DNA from: JANQRX01 sp963663975
GTDB lineage: Bacteria; Pseudomonadota; Alphaproteobacteria; Rhizobiales; Kaistiaceae
Assembly (NCBI GenBank): GCA_963663975.2
Contig: CAXXRA010000015.1
Coordinates: forward strand, 124,001 to 188,000
Reading direction: 5' to 3'
DNA length: 64,000 nucleotides
Below the pieces are notes generated by a model, which saw only the letters and a program-made list of their open reading frames with translations, ran no database searches and was not told the DNA's origin. The position numbers and the translations under genes were made by a program. Positions 1 to 8,761 of the stretch are shown here, one piece after another. The stretch's first letter is position 1, and each line of letters opens with the position of its first letter.

Positions 1-579
1 GTCATCGCGTTGCCGCTCGGTCTCGCCGGCGCCTTCCTGGTGACGCGGCTGCAATCCCGCTTCAACGGCCTTATCTACGGCGTCATGGTGTCACCTCTGC
101 TGACGCCGGGCATCATCCTGGGCATCTCCACGCTGGTCTTTTGGCGCGATCTGGGCGTCTCCGGCGGCCTGTTCACCGCTGCGATGGCTCAGGCGACGTT
201 CATCGCCTCCTACGCCATGTTGATGTTCATGGCCCGGCTTCAACGTCAGGACGTGACGCTGGAGGAGGCGGCAATGGACCTCGGCGCCACTCATGCGCGG
301 GCGTTCCGGCGCATCACGATACCCTTCCTCAGGCCCACCATCCTGACCGCCGGCGTCATCGCCTTTCTCCAATCCTTCGAAAACTACAACACCACCATCT
401 TCTCGATCGGTGGTTCCCATACCCTGGTGACCGAGATCGGTTCGCGGATGCGTTTCGGGCTCAGCCCCTCGATTAACGTGATCGGCATGATCTTCATTGT
501 ACTGACCATCGTCTTCGCGGCCATCTACGTGCACTTTCGCGAGCGGGAAAAGAGGAGAGCGGCAGCCGTCCTCAGGTGA
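1..579 (+). CDS. ABC transporter inner-membrane permease, PotC type (5' end outside window)
   Basis: This is the C-terminal part of a permease of the spermidine/putrescine or Fe3+ ABC family. The frame is open from the first base, so the start lies upstream of the window. About 192 residues remain. They contain several hydrophobic segments and the cytoplasmic EAA loop (EEAAMDLGATHARAFRRITI, about 95 residues after the cut), which docks on the ATPase. The protein ends in a basic tail (REREKRRAAAVLR). The family imports polyamines or related small cations with a periplasmic binding protein and an ATPase, whose genes are presumably to the left. The substrate cannot be decided from this fragment. 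Confidence 0.85.
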   Translation, partial: VIALPLGLAGAFLVTRLQSRFNGLIYGVMVSPLLTPGIILGISTLVFWRDLGVSGGLFTAAMAQATFIASYAMLMFMARLQRQDVTLEEAAMDLGATHARAFRRITIPFLRPTILTAGVIAFLQSFENYNTTIFSIGGSHTLVTEIGSRMRFGLSPSINVIGMIFIVLTIVFAAIYVHFREREKRRAAAVLR

Positions 580-1472
580 CATCTTTGCGAATGCCGCCAG
601 CCGCGTCGCTAATTTGTCGGGACGTTGTCTCTTCAAAAGAACTGCCGAGGGAGATAAATTCCTGCCGGAAAGAGGTGAAGGCGGACGGAGGCGATCGGGG
701 CCATGGATTCGACCCGGTCAAACGCCTTGGGTGGGACCTGGCTCGACCCGATGGCAGCCGGCGGCGTCCGGGCGGTGCGTGCGAAATGTATGGTTGGCAA
801 TGGATTGATCGGGGTCGTCCCTCGCCAAGCGGTGTCTGCATTGAGGCTTGCGGGCCTGGCGGTCCTGTAGCTTATCCTGGCCGGGTCTCCGGCGCCTGCC
901 GCTGATCCGACAAACGTTTTCGAAGACACCCGCTTGTGGGGGACTCCGATCGGCATTCACCTTCCAATTTTTTTTTACGGTCCGGACGCGATTCATCGCC
1001 CCGGTCAGTTCCTGCCCATCCCGAGAAACCGTCTTGCGCGCTTCAAATAGGGCACGGAGGACCACTGACCGAATTTTCTATAAGCTGGAAATCGTTCGCA
1101 CGCCCGGCACCGTATCGCGATCATTCACAGCCCTTGTTTTAGAGTCCAACCTTCCCTGGTGGGAAGCAGGGCAAGTTGAGGCTCATATTGATGGAACCGC
1201 CAATCGCGAGATCTATACCGCCGCTTCACTGATGGGCGACAGATCAGAGCAACGACTGACGATGGCCGTGCGCGAAGGAGTTGTCATTGAGGCGCTAATT
1301 AGCAAGCAAAATCTCCAAGGGCGCCCGGCGTGCCGGGTCCAAACAGTCATTCGATCGCGTGCCAAATGCCAGCAAGCACATTTCTGCCGTCACAGGCCAT
1401 GAATTGGATGGCGGGTCTTGTATGTAAGGCGGCCATCAGAAGCTTGGCCCGAAGTCCGCGCGGAAATCGTGC
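580..1472. other. About 0.9 kb without a recognisable gene
   Basis: The stretch lies between the permease and the convergent kinase gene. A plus-strand open frame at 848-1402 (184 codons) exists, but I recognise no family in it and its first half looks like shadow sequence. The part from about 1070 to 1310 has more ordinary amino-acid composition (LVLESNLPWWEAGQ and following) and could be the relic of a decayed gene. A run of nine T lies near 970. I see no tRNA-like or strong hairpin structure. Confidence 0.4.
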
Positions 1473-3818
1473 TCACGCCGCGGCGGAGTCGTCGTCACTG
1501 ACCGCGGGCGCGATCGGCAGGCGTACCGAAACCGTCGTGCCGCGCTCGACGATGGAGCGAATGCGCATGGTGCCGCCGTGCAGGCGGACCAGCGAACTGG
1601 TGATCGCCAGGCCGAGGCCGGAGCCGCGGTGGCTTTTGGTGAACTGGTTGCTGACCTGCTCGAACGGCCGGCCGAGCTTTCGTACCGCTTCGGCCGGGAT
1701 GCCGATGCCGGAATCGGCGACGGTGAAGGTGATCGCGTCGCCGGCCTGCCGCGCCTTGACCCGGATGGTGCCGCCCGGCGGGGTAAATTTCACCGCGTTC
1801 GACAGCAGGTTGAGCATGATCTGTTTGAGCGCCCGGCGATCGCCGTGCATTCTGAGATTTCGACCGACCTGCGACGACACCTCGATCTCCCGGTCGGCAG
1901 CCTGCTGGCCGACGATGCGGATCGATTCCTGGATCAAATCGTCAAGCAGCAGATCCTCATGTTCCAGCGACAATCTGCCGGCCTCAATCCGCGACATGTC
2001 GAGAATGTCGTTGATCACGCCGAGCAGATAGGTGCCGCTGTGATGGATGTCCTGACAGTACTCGCCGTATTTCGGCGATCCGAGGTCGCCGAACATGCCG
2101 GACTGCATGATCTCGGAAAAACCGATGATGGCGTTGAGCGGGGTACGGAGTTCGTGGCTGATATTGGCCAGGAATTCGGACTTGGTGCGGTTGGCCTCCT
2201 CGGCGCGGTTCTTTTCCTCGGCGTATTTCTCCGCCAGGTCGACCATCTGCTGCGCCTGGCGCTCCAGCTTCTGGCGCGACTGGCGAAGGTCGGCGATGGT
2301 CGCCATCAGCCGTCGCTCGCCTTCGATGAGCTTGGTTTCGTGGGCCTTGAGCGGGCTGATATCGGTGCCGACCGAGACGAAGCCGCCGTCCTTCGTCCGC
2401 CGTTCGTTGATCTGCAGCCAGGCTCCGTCTTCAAGCTGTAGTTCAAAACTGCGCGCCCCGTCGTCCGGCGACTTGCTCGCTGCGATCTGCGAGCGCACCA
2501 CCGGTTTGCGGCCCTGGGCGATGACCTCGGCATAGGGCGTGCCGGATTTCAGCGCGGCATCGGGAATACCGTGAAGCTGCTGATACTTGGAATTGCACAT
2601 CACCAGGCGATTGTCCGCGTCCCACAGCACGAACGCTTCCGAGATGGTTTCGATGGCGTCGCGAAGCCGGATGTCGGCGGTCTTCGACCGCTCGACCAAC
2701 TGCATCTGCTCGGTCACGTCGACTGCAATGCCGATCAGGTGCGGTTCGGGCGTGTCGCGATTGATGAGTTCGGCCCGCGCCCTGAGCCAGATCCAGCGGC
2801 CGTCGGCGTGGCGGATGCGGAAGATCCGGTCAACCGTCGTTTCGCCGGCGTCGTAGAGGGATTCGACCAGCGCCATCAGGTCGCCGTCATCGGGATGGAC
2901 GAGGCGATTGACTTCACCGAAGCCGAGCAGCGTGTCGCGGGCTGTGAGGCCGGCAATCTCGAACATCGACCGCGACCAGAAGATGCGTGCCTGGCTCAGA
3001 TCCCAATCCCACAAACCGCATCGGCCTCGGGTCAGCGCGGTCTCGAACCGCTGTTGGGTCTCGCTGTAGATGCGGTCGGCTTCGGCGGCACGCGCCGACT
3101 GGGTGAAATAGCCGTAGAGAATAACCAGCAGGATCGAACTGGTGGCGACAAAGATCGCCACGTTGAGCGAAACTTCGGCGCGCCACTGGCTGTAAACCTG
3201 CTCCATGCCCTGGATCACAGCCACATCACCGAGGCCGTCGCCCAGATGATGAACCGCGCCGAGCGCGGTTTCGCCGCCGGCGATGGTGACCTTCAGCACC
3301 CCGGCGCGGGCACCGAAAGTGGTCAGCGGTTGTGCTTCGCCGATGATATCGGTGAGCCGGACACCCTCGAGTTCGGGCACGCGCGGTGCGGTGGCCACCA
3401 CGGTACCGCTGCTATCGGTCACGAAGATCTCACGGCCTTGATCGAGCGCGCGGCCCGGTAGCGCATCGGCAAGCGCGTTGCGGATATCGTCTGACCCGGC
3501 GGTCGCCGCCACGTCGCGCGACAACGATGTCGACAGGACCGACGCAATCATGGTGATCGCCGAGCGCGCGTCGCTCTCGCGATCGCTCCTGAACTGGGTG
3601 AGGTCGACGAATCGCACCGCGCCGACGATCGCCAGGAAAACAAAAATCAGGATGGGAATGAGCCGCCGCAGGAATGGTTCGGCGGAGAGGAGTTTTTTGT
3701 AAGCGGGTTGCGCCAGCAGTTTGGCATGACCGGTCAGGACGGTGCGCGAGGCGAGGGGCGCACCCTTGAATCCGATGCCTTTCGCGACGGATGGACTAGC
3801 CACCTCTGACCGCGCCAT
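1473..3818 (-). CDS. pleC: PleC-like sensor histidine kinase with two PAS domains
   Basis: A membrane sensor kinase of 781 residues when started at the ATG at 3818. That ATG has a good GAGGGA ribosome site about 7 nt upstream; the frame could extend 20 codons further but without such a site. Two transmembrane helices (about 52-72 and 217-237) enclose a periplasmic sensor region. Two PAS domains follow (about 255-370 and 385-490), then a coiled stretch, the phospho-acceptor H box (ISHELRTPLNAIIGFSEIM, His about 555), the N box (LNLLSNAVKFTP) and the G boxes (DSGIGIP, GSGLGLAI). There is no receiver domain. The second PAS (EAFVLWDADNRLVMCNSKYQ) and the FGDLGSPKYGEYCQDI stretch resemble alphaproteobacterial PleC, which controls DivK phosphorylation and cell polarity. 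The PleC assignment rests on remembered resemblance; other DivJ/PdhS-type kinases remain possible. pepN lies upstream on the same strand, separated by a repeat element. Confidence 0.78.
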   Translation of the reverse strand: MARSEVASPSVAKGIGFKGAPLASRTVLTGHAKLLAQPAYKKLLSAEPFLRRLIPILIFVFLAIVGAVRFVDLTQFRSDRESDARSAITMIASVLSTSLSRDVAATAGSDDIRNALADALPGRALDQGREIFVTDSSGTVVATAPRVPELEGVRLTDIIGEAQPLTTFGARAGVLKVTIAGGETALGAVHHLGDGLGDVAVIQGMEQVYSQWRAEVSLNVAIFVATSSILLVILYGYFTQSARAAEADRIYSETQQRFETALTRGRCGLWDWDLSQARIFWSRSMFEIAGLTARDTLLGFGEVNRLVHPDDGDLMALVESLYDAGETTVDRIFRIRHADGRWIWLRARAELINRDTPEPHLIGIAVDVTEQMQLVERSKTADIRLRDAIETISEAFVLWDADNRLVMCNSKYQQLHGIPDAALKSGTPYAEVIAQGRKPVVRSQIAASKSPDDGARSFELQLEDGAWLQINERRTKDGGFVSVGTDISPLKAHETKLIEGERRLMATIADLRQSRQKLERQAQQMVDLAEKYAEEKNRAEEANRTKSEFLANISHELRTPLNAIIGFSEIMQSGMFGDLGSPKYGEYCQDIHHSGTYLLGVINDILDMSRIEAGRLSLEHEDLLLDDLIQESIRIVGQQAADREIEVSSQVGRNLRMHGDRRALKQIMLNLLSNAVKFTPPGGTIRVKARQAGDAITFTVADSGIGIPAEAVRKLGRPFEQVSNQFTKSHRGSGLGLAITSSLVRLHGGTMRIRSIVERGTTVSVRLPIAPAVSDDDSAAA

Positions 3819-3902
3819 TGCCGGTCCCTCAAATGTTTGTTGCAACATCCGGATACGCCACACCCGAATCACTTTCATTTGAATCGAGGCGAATCGGCTT
3901 GT

Positions 3903-4176
3903 CTAGAGTCCTTTCGACCAACTCGAAGTCAATTCTGTCTCGCGATTGGAGAGGCGATCCGGCGTCGAAACGATCGACGGGCGATGCTTGCCGATCGTCC
4001 GAGATCGCTTCGGCGTTGGGCGCCCGCCAATTAACAAACCCGAAGGGACGGGCTATTTTGCGCCAATTCCCACGCAAAGCCCCTCGACCGTATCCAGATA
4101 CGCTCTTCGAGCCTTCACTTGACCTTGTCACAAAATCGCTCCGTCAGAATGGCTCCGAGTTGGTTGAAAGGGCTCA
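3903..4176 (+). repeat. CTAG-ended inverted-repeat element, copy A
   Basis: A roughly 274-bp non-coding element between pepN and pleC. It starts CTAGAGTCCTTTCGACCAAC and ends with the imperfect inverse (GTTGGTTGAAAGGGCTC); the outer CTAG is lost at the right. Inside are the palindrome-like GTATCCAGATACG and a GGGCGCCCGCC block that recur in the other copies. It lies in the same orientation as copies D and E. It carries no transposase, so it looks like a MITE-type element. Confidence 0.85.
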
Positions 4177-4217
4177 ACGGATGCGAAAATTTATTTCGCG
4201 ACCGTGAATCGCCGACG

Positions 4218-6851
4218 TCAGCCGAGCGTGCGGGTGATGATATCGCGCACGTCCGGCGACAGACCATCGCGTTCGGCAACCCGTTTGAGTGCCCGTTCGG
4301 CCAGCCCGCGGCGACCCGATTCCAGCGCTCGCCACGAACGGAAACTGACCAGCAGCCGTGCCGCAGTCTGCGGATTACGCGCATCGAGGCCGATCACGAA
4401 GTCCGCCAGAAAATCGTAACCGGCACCGTCACGGCGGTTGAACTGCGTCTGGTTGGCGTTGGCAAACGAACCGATCAACGCGCGCACACGATTGGGGTTG
4501 GTCAGCGAAAACACCGGATGATCGATGAGCGCACGGACACGATCGAGGGTTTCGTGCGCCGGCACCATCGCCTCAAACATCAGCCATTTGTCGAGAACCA
4601 GCGGATTGTCCTGATAGCGCTGGAAGAAGGTCTCCAGCGCGGCGACCCGCTCCGCGAACGCCCCCCCGGCCAGGATTGCCAGTGCCCCGGCGCGGGCGGT
4701 CATGTTGTCGGCCGAATGGAAGGCCTCGACGGTTCGCCGCAGTGCTGAAACCTCGCCATTGGCCGTGGCCAGGTCAAGCGCGGTGTTGGCCAGTGCTCGC
4801 CGTCCGGCCGCCTCGGCATCGGGGCTGTACGGTCCGCCGCCAGGCTGGGCCTGGTGAATGCGCAACAGACGTTCGCCGGCGCGATCGGCGATCCGCGCCC
4901 GCAAGTGATTGCGCGAGGCGGCAATGGCATCGGGATCGACGTCGCGTCCGATTTCACGCGCGATGTCGGCCTCGCCCGGCAATTGCAGGATCTGGGCGCG
5001 GAAGGCGGATTCGATGTCCTCGTTCTCGGCGATTTCGACCAGGGCATCGACAAACTCCGGATCGACATCGATCGGCTCACCTCGGGCGGCCTGGACCGCG
5101 CCTTGCTTGAGGGTGTCCGTGCCGATTGTCTGGGCCGCCTGCCAGCGGCTGAACGGATCGGAATCGGCGCGCAGCAGAAAGAGGAGGTCCGAACCGGTGA
5201 AGTCGGACATCAGTCGCACCGGTGCCGAGAAACCGCGCATGAGCGAAGGAACGGGACGCGAGGCGACCCCCTCGAACACGATCGACTGGCGCTCTTGGGT
5301 CAGATGGATGATGTCGCCGTCGATACTGGCCCCACGCGCTGCCTCGAAACTCGCCTCCTCGCCGTTGGGGCCAATCAGGCCGAAGCGGACCGGGATGTGC
5401 ATGGCCTGCTTGACGGCCTGACCGGGCGTGGGCGGGCACGACTGCTCGAGGTCCAGGGTGTAGGTGCGGGCACGGCGGTCGTAGCGTCCGCGCGCCGCCA
5501 CCACCGGGGTGCCGGCCTGCCGGTACCAGAGCATGAATTGTTCGAGGTCGGTATTCGAGGCATCGGAAAACGCGGCCACGAAGTCCTCGATCGTGACCGC
5601 CTCACCATCGTGACGCTCGAAGTACAGATCCATCCCGGCGCGAAAGCCGTCCTGGCCGACGATCGCCCGCAGCATGCGGATGACTTCGGCCCCCTTCTCG
5701 TAGACCGTGGGGGTGTAGAAATTGCTGATTTCGGAATAGGTCTGCGGGCGGACGGGATGGGCCAGCGGACTGGCGTCCTCGGGAAACTGGCGCGCCCTGA
5801 GCGCCCGGACATCGGCGATGCGCTTGACCGGTCGCGAACGCATATCGGCGGTGAATTCCTGGTCGCGATAGACCGTCAGCCCTTCCTTGAGGCAGAGCTG
5901 GAACCAGTCGCGGCAGGTGATCCGGTTGCCGGTCCAGTTGTGGAAATATTCGTGCGCGATGACCGCTTCGACTCGGGCGAAATCGAGGTCGGTTGCGGTC
6001 TCAGGGTCTGCCAGCACGAGCTGGTCATTGAAGATATTGAGGCCCTTGTTCTCCATCGCGCCCATGTTGAAGTCCGACACCGCGACGATCATGAAGATGT
6101 CGAGATCGTATTCGCGGCCATAGGCCTGTTCGTCCCAGCGCATGCTGCGCTTGAGGGCGTCCATGGCGTAGGCGCACTGGTCCTGTTTGCCGTGCTCGCA
6201 ATAAATGCGCAGCTCCACTGCGCGTCCGGAGGCGGTTGTGAAGCGGTCGGTGATCAGGCCGAGGTCACCGCCCACCACGGCGAACAGATAGGCCGGCTTG
6301 GGGAAGGGGTCGTGCCACACCGCGAAATGCCGATCGCTGCCCTCGACTTGGCCACTGTCGATCATGTTGCCGTTGGCCAAGAGCACCGGCGCCTCGCTGA
6401 CCGGCGCCTCGATCCTGGTTGTGTAGACCGACAGCACGTCCGGCCGATCGAGGAAATAGGTGATCCGACGAAAACCCTCTGCCTCGCATTGGGTGCAGTA
6501 GGTGCCGCCGGAGCGAAAGAGCCCCATCAGCTTGGTGTTGCCGGTGGGATCGATCTCGGTGGTGATCTTCAGTTCAAACGGCTGGTCCGGAACCTCGCTG
6601 ATAACCAGGCCGTCGGCAGACACCTGGTAACGGGCGGGATCGAGGCTTTCGCCGTCGATGGCGATCGACACCAGGGTCAATTCGTCACCGTCGAGCTTCA
6701 ATTCGGACGATCCGCCGGTGGGCCGGAGCGCGAGCGTGGCCGTCACGGCGGTGGCCCGCGGCGCCAGCCTGAAATCCAGGTGGACGGTGTCGATGGCGAA
6801 ATCGGGTGGTCGATAATCCTTGAGGCGGATCTGGGTATCTTCGGTTTTCAT
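4218..6851 (-). CDS. pepN: Aminopeptidase N (M1 family)
   Basis: An 877-residue zinc aminopeptidase of the M1 family, about the length of E. coli PepN. It removes N-terminal residues from peptides in the cytoplasm. The substrate-binding GAMEN motif (MGAMENKGLNIF) and the zinc-binding VIAHEYFHNW (HExxH) follow each other in the expected order around residues 260-310, with the third ligand region downstream. The N-terminal beta domain (MKTEDTQIRLKDYRPPDF) and the C-terminal helical domain are present, and no lesion was found. It is divergent from xylB and upstream of pleC on the same strand. Repeat copy A now lies between pepN and pleC, so co-transcription through that element is possible but not shown. 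Confidence 0.95.
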   Translation of the reverse strand: MKTEDTQIRLKDYRPPDFAIDTVHLDFRLAPRATAVTATLALRPTGGSSELKLDGDELTLVSIAIDGESLDPARYQVSADGLVISEVPDQPFELKITTEIDPTGNTKLMGLFRSGGTYCTQCEAEGFRRITYFLDRPDVLSVYTTRIEAPVSEAPVLLANGNMIDSGQVEGSDRHFAVWHDPFPKPAYLFAVVGGDLGLITDRFTTASGRAVELRIYCEHGKQDQCAYAMDALKRSMRWDEQAYGREYDLDIFMIVAVSDFNMGAMENKGLNIFNDQLVLADPETATDLDFARVEAVIAHEYFHNWTGNRITCRDWFQLCLKEGLTVYRDQEFTADMRSRPVKRIADVRALRARQFPEDASPLAHPVRPQTYSEISNFYTPTVYEKGAEVIRMLRAIVGQDGFRAGMDLYFERHDGEAVTIEDFVAAFSDASNTDLEQFMLWYRQAGTPVVAARGRYDRRARTYTLDLEQSCPPTPGQAVKQAMHIPVRFGLIGPNGEEASFEAARGASIDGDIIHLTQERQSIVFEGVASRPVPSLMRGFSAPVRLMSDFTGSDLLFLLRADSDPFSRWQAAQTIGTDTLKQGAVQAARGEPIDVDPEFVDALVEIAENEDIESAFRAQILQLPGEADIAREIGRDVDPDAIAASRNHLRARIADRAGERLLRIHQAQPGGGPYSPDAEAAGRRALANTALDLATANGEVSALRRTVEAFHSADNMTARAGALAILAGGAFAERVAALETFFQRYQDNPLVLDKWLMFEAMVPAHETLDRVRALIDHPVFSLTNPNRVRALIGSFANANQTQFNRRDGAGYDFLADFVIGLDARNPQTAARLLVSFRSWRALESGRRGLAERALKRVAERDGLSPDVRDIITRTLG

Positions 6852-7043
6852 GGGGCTCGCCGGGTCGGTGGGTGCTGGCGCCGTTGTAGTCGCTTTTGAA
6901 GAACCGCTGCAACGCGTTGTTCCTCACAAGAGCAGCGTGGGCGGTGCCCGGCGGATCGCCGCATTGCCATGACCGAAGGAAACGGTCTAATCCGGATGTG
7001 CGTCTTTGCCGGCCGTCGGCGTTTGGGGGGAGAACAGAGCGGC

Positions 7044-8516
7044 ATGTATCTCGGCATTGATCTGGGTACCTCGTCGGTCAAGGCGGTGCTGATGAGTGAG
7101 GATCAGACGATGCTCGCCAGCCAGACCGCACCGCTCGAGGTGTTCCGCGCCCATCCCGGCTGGTCGGAACAGGACCCGGCCGAATGGTGGGTGGAGCTGC
7201 GCTCGGTCGTCGACCGGCTGGCGTCGGCCCATTCCGGTGCGGTGGCCGCGGTCCGCGGCATCGGCCTGTCCGGCCACATGCACGGCGCGACCCTTCTCGA
7301 CGCCGCCGATCATCCGCTGCGCCGGTGCATTCTGTGGAATGACGGTCGATCGGACGAGGAGGCGCGGTCGCTGAGCGCGGCCGCCGAGCGCATCACCGGC
7401 AACATCGCCATGCCGGGGTTCACCGCGCCCAAACTGGCATGGGTGCAACGCCACGAGCCGGATATCTTCGCCAAGGTTGCGAGCGTGCTGTTGCCCAAGG
7501 ATTACATCAGGCTGCTCTTGACCGGCGACAAGGCGAGCGAGATGTCGGATTCGGCCGGCACACTGTGGCTGGCGACCGGCGAGCGCGACTGGTCCGACGA
7601 GATGCTCGACCTGAGCGACCTCACCCGCTCCCACATGCCGCGCCTGTTCGAGGGCAGCCAGGCCACCGGAACGTTACGCGGCGAGCTTGCCGAACGGTGG
7701 GGGATGGGTGCCGGCGTGGCGGTTGCCGGTGGCGGCGGCGACAATGCGGCCTCGGCCTGCGGCGTGGGGGTGGTCGCTCCCGGTACCGGTTTCATTTCGA
7801 TCGGAACCTCCGGCGTCATCTTCCTCGCCGCCGACAGTTACCGCCCCAACCCGGCCGGAGCCGTCCACACCTTCTGCCACGCCCTGCCCGGGACCTGGCA
7901 CCAGATGGGGGTGGCGTTGTCGGCGGCGGGCTCGCTCGACTGGCTGTCGCGGACCGTCGGCAAGCCGGCCGGTGACTTGGTCGATGCGCTCGGAACCACG
8001 CCCGAAGGGCCGTCGTCACTGCGTTTTCTGCCCTATCTGTCGGGCGAGCGCACGCCCCACAATGATGTCGCCATCCGCGGCGCCTTCGTCGGCCTCGACC
8101 AGGGTCACGAGCTGCCCGATTTGACGCGGGCGGTGCTGGAAGGCGTGGCGTTCTCCTTTCGCGACTGCCTGGATGTGCTGACCGCACCGCTCGCCGAACC
8201 ACGCCGCCTGATCGCGGTCGGCGGAGGATCACGGTCCCGCTATTGGCTGAGCGTCATCGCCACCGTTCTTGGAACGCCGATTGCGGTGCCCGAAGACGGC
8301 GATTTCGGTGCTGCCTTCGGCGCCGCCCGGCTCGGCCTGATCGCGGCCGAGAACGCCGATCCGTTCGAGGTCTGCGCGCCACCGGCCATCCGCGAGACGA
8401 TCGAACCGGACGCCGGATTGGCAACCGATTACGCCGCCGCCCATGACCATTACCGCCGGCTCTACCCGGCCCTCAGCGAGGCTGGAGCCCTTTCGACCAA
8501 CTCTGAGCCATTCTGA
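7044..8516 (+). CDS. xylB: Xylulokinase
   Basis: An FGGY-family kinase of 490 residues that phosphorylates D-xylulose to xylulose 5-phosphate. I chose the ATG at 7044 because the protein then begins with the conserved phosphate-binding strand MYLGIDLGTSSVKAVL and has a GGGGAG sequence about 12 nt upstream; the frame runs 25 codons further up without support. The FGGY pattern, the catalytic region (GHMHGATLLD, ILWNDGRS) and the second phosphate motif (FISIGTSGVIF) are visible. The last ten residues (GALSTNSEPF) and the TGA stop are encoded by repeat copy B, so the native C-terminus has been replaced. xylA follows immediately after the repeat. Together they convert xylose to xylulose 5-phosphate. 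Confidence 0.93.
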   Translation: MYLGIDLGTSSVKAVLMSEDQTMLASQTAPLEVFRAHPGWSEQDPAEWWVELRSVVDRLASAHSGAVAAVRGIGLSGHMHGATLLDAADHPLRRCILWNDGRSDEEARSLSAAAERITGNIAMPGFTAPKLAWVQRHEPDIFAKVASVLLPKDYIRLLLTGDKASEMSDSAGTLWLATGERDWSDEMLDLSDLTRSHMPRLFEGSQATGTLRGELAERWGMGAGVAVAGGGGDNAASACGVGVVAPGTGFISIGTSGVIFLAADSYRPNPAGAVHTFCHALPGTWHQMGVALSAAGSLDWLSRTVGKPAGDLVDALGTTPEGPSSLRFLPYLSGERTPHNDVAIRGAFVGLDQGHELPDLTRAVLEGVAFSFRDCLDVLTAPLAEPRRLIAVGGGSRSRYWLSVIATVLGTPIAVPEDGDFGAAFGAARLGLIAAENADPFEVCAPPAIRETIEPDAGLATDYAAAHDHYRRLYPALSEAGALSTNSEPF

Positions 8517-8754
8517 CGGAGCGATTTTGCGACAAGATCAAGTCGAGGTTCGATGAGCGTATCTGGATACGCTCCAGAGACTTGGCGTAGGAGTTGGCGC
8601 AAAATAGCCCGTCCCCTTGGGTTTGCGATTGGCTGGCGCCCAACCCCGAACCAATCTAGAACGATGGTGGCATCGTTCGTCGATCGTTTCGACGATGGTT
8701 CGCCTCCCCAATCGCGAAACAGAATTGACTCAGAGTTGGTCGAAAGGACTCTAG
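8482..8754 (-). repeat. CTAG-ended inverted-repeat element, copy B
   Basis: A roughly 273-bp copy lying in the opposite orientation to copy A, inserted between xylB and xylA. The left end reads CTGGAGCCCTTTCGACC and the right end GGTCGAAAGGACTCTAG. It overlaps the last codons of xylB. It ends 7 bp before the xylA start codon, so the AAAGGA in its terminal repeat is the only Shine-Dalgarno-like sequence near xylA. Confidence 0.88.
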
Positions 8755-8761
8755 CTTCACC

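Noticed and set aside
3903..4176. Repeat copy A as a REP/ERIC-type regulatory RNA or CRISPR-like unit
   Set aside because: Long inverted ends with CTAG borders, five dispersed copies in both orientations and an internally deleted copy fit a transposable element better. There is no repeat-spacer structure.
4854..6899. Long plus-strand open frame opposite pepN
   Set aside because: Antisense shadow of a confident M1 aminopeptidase gene; composition is typical of GC-rich shadows.
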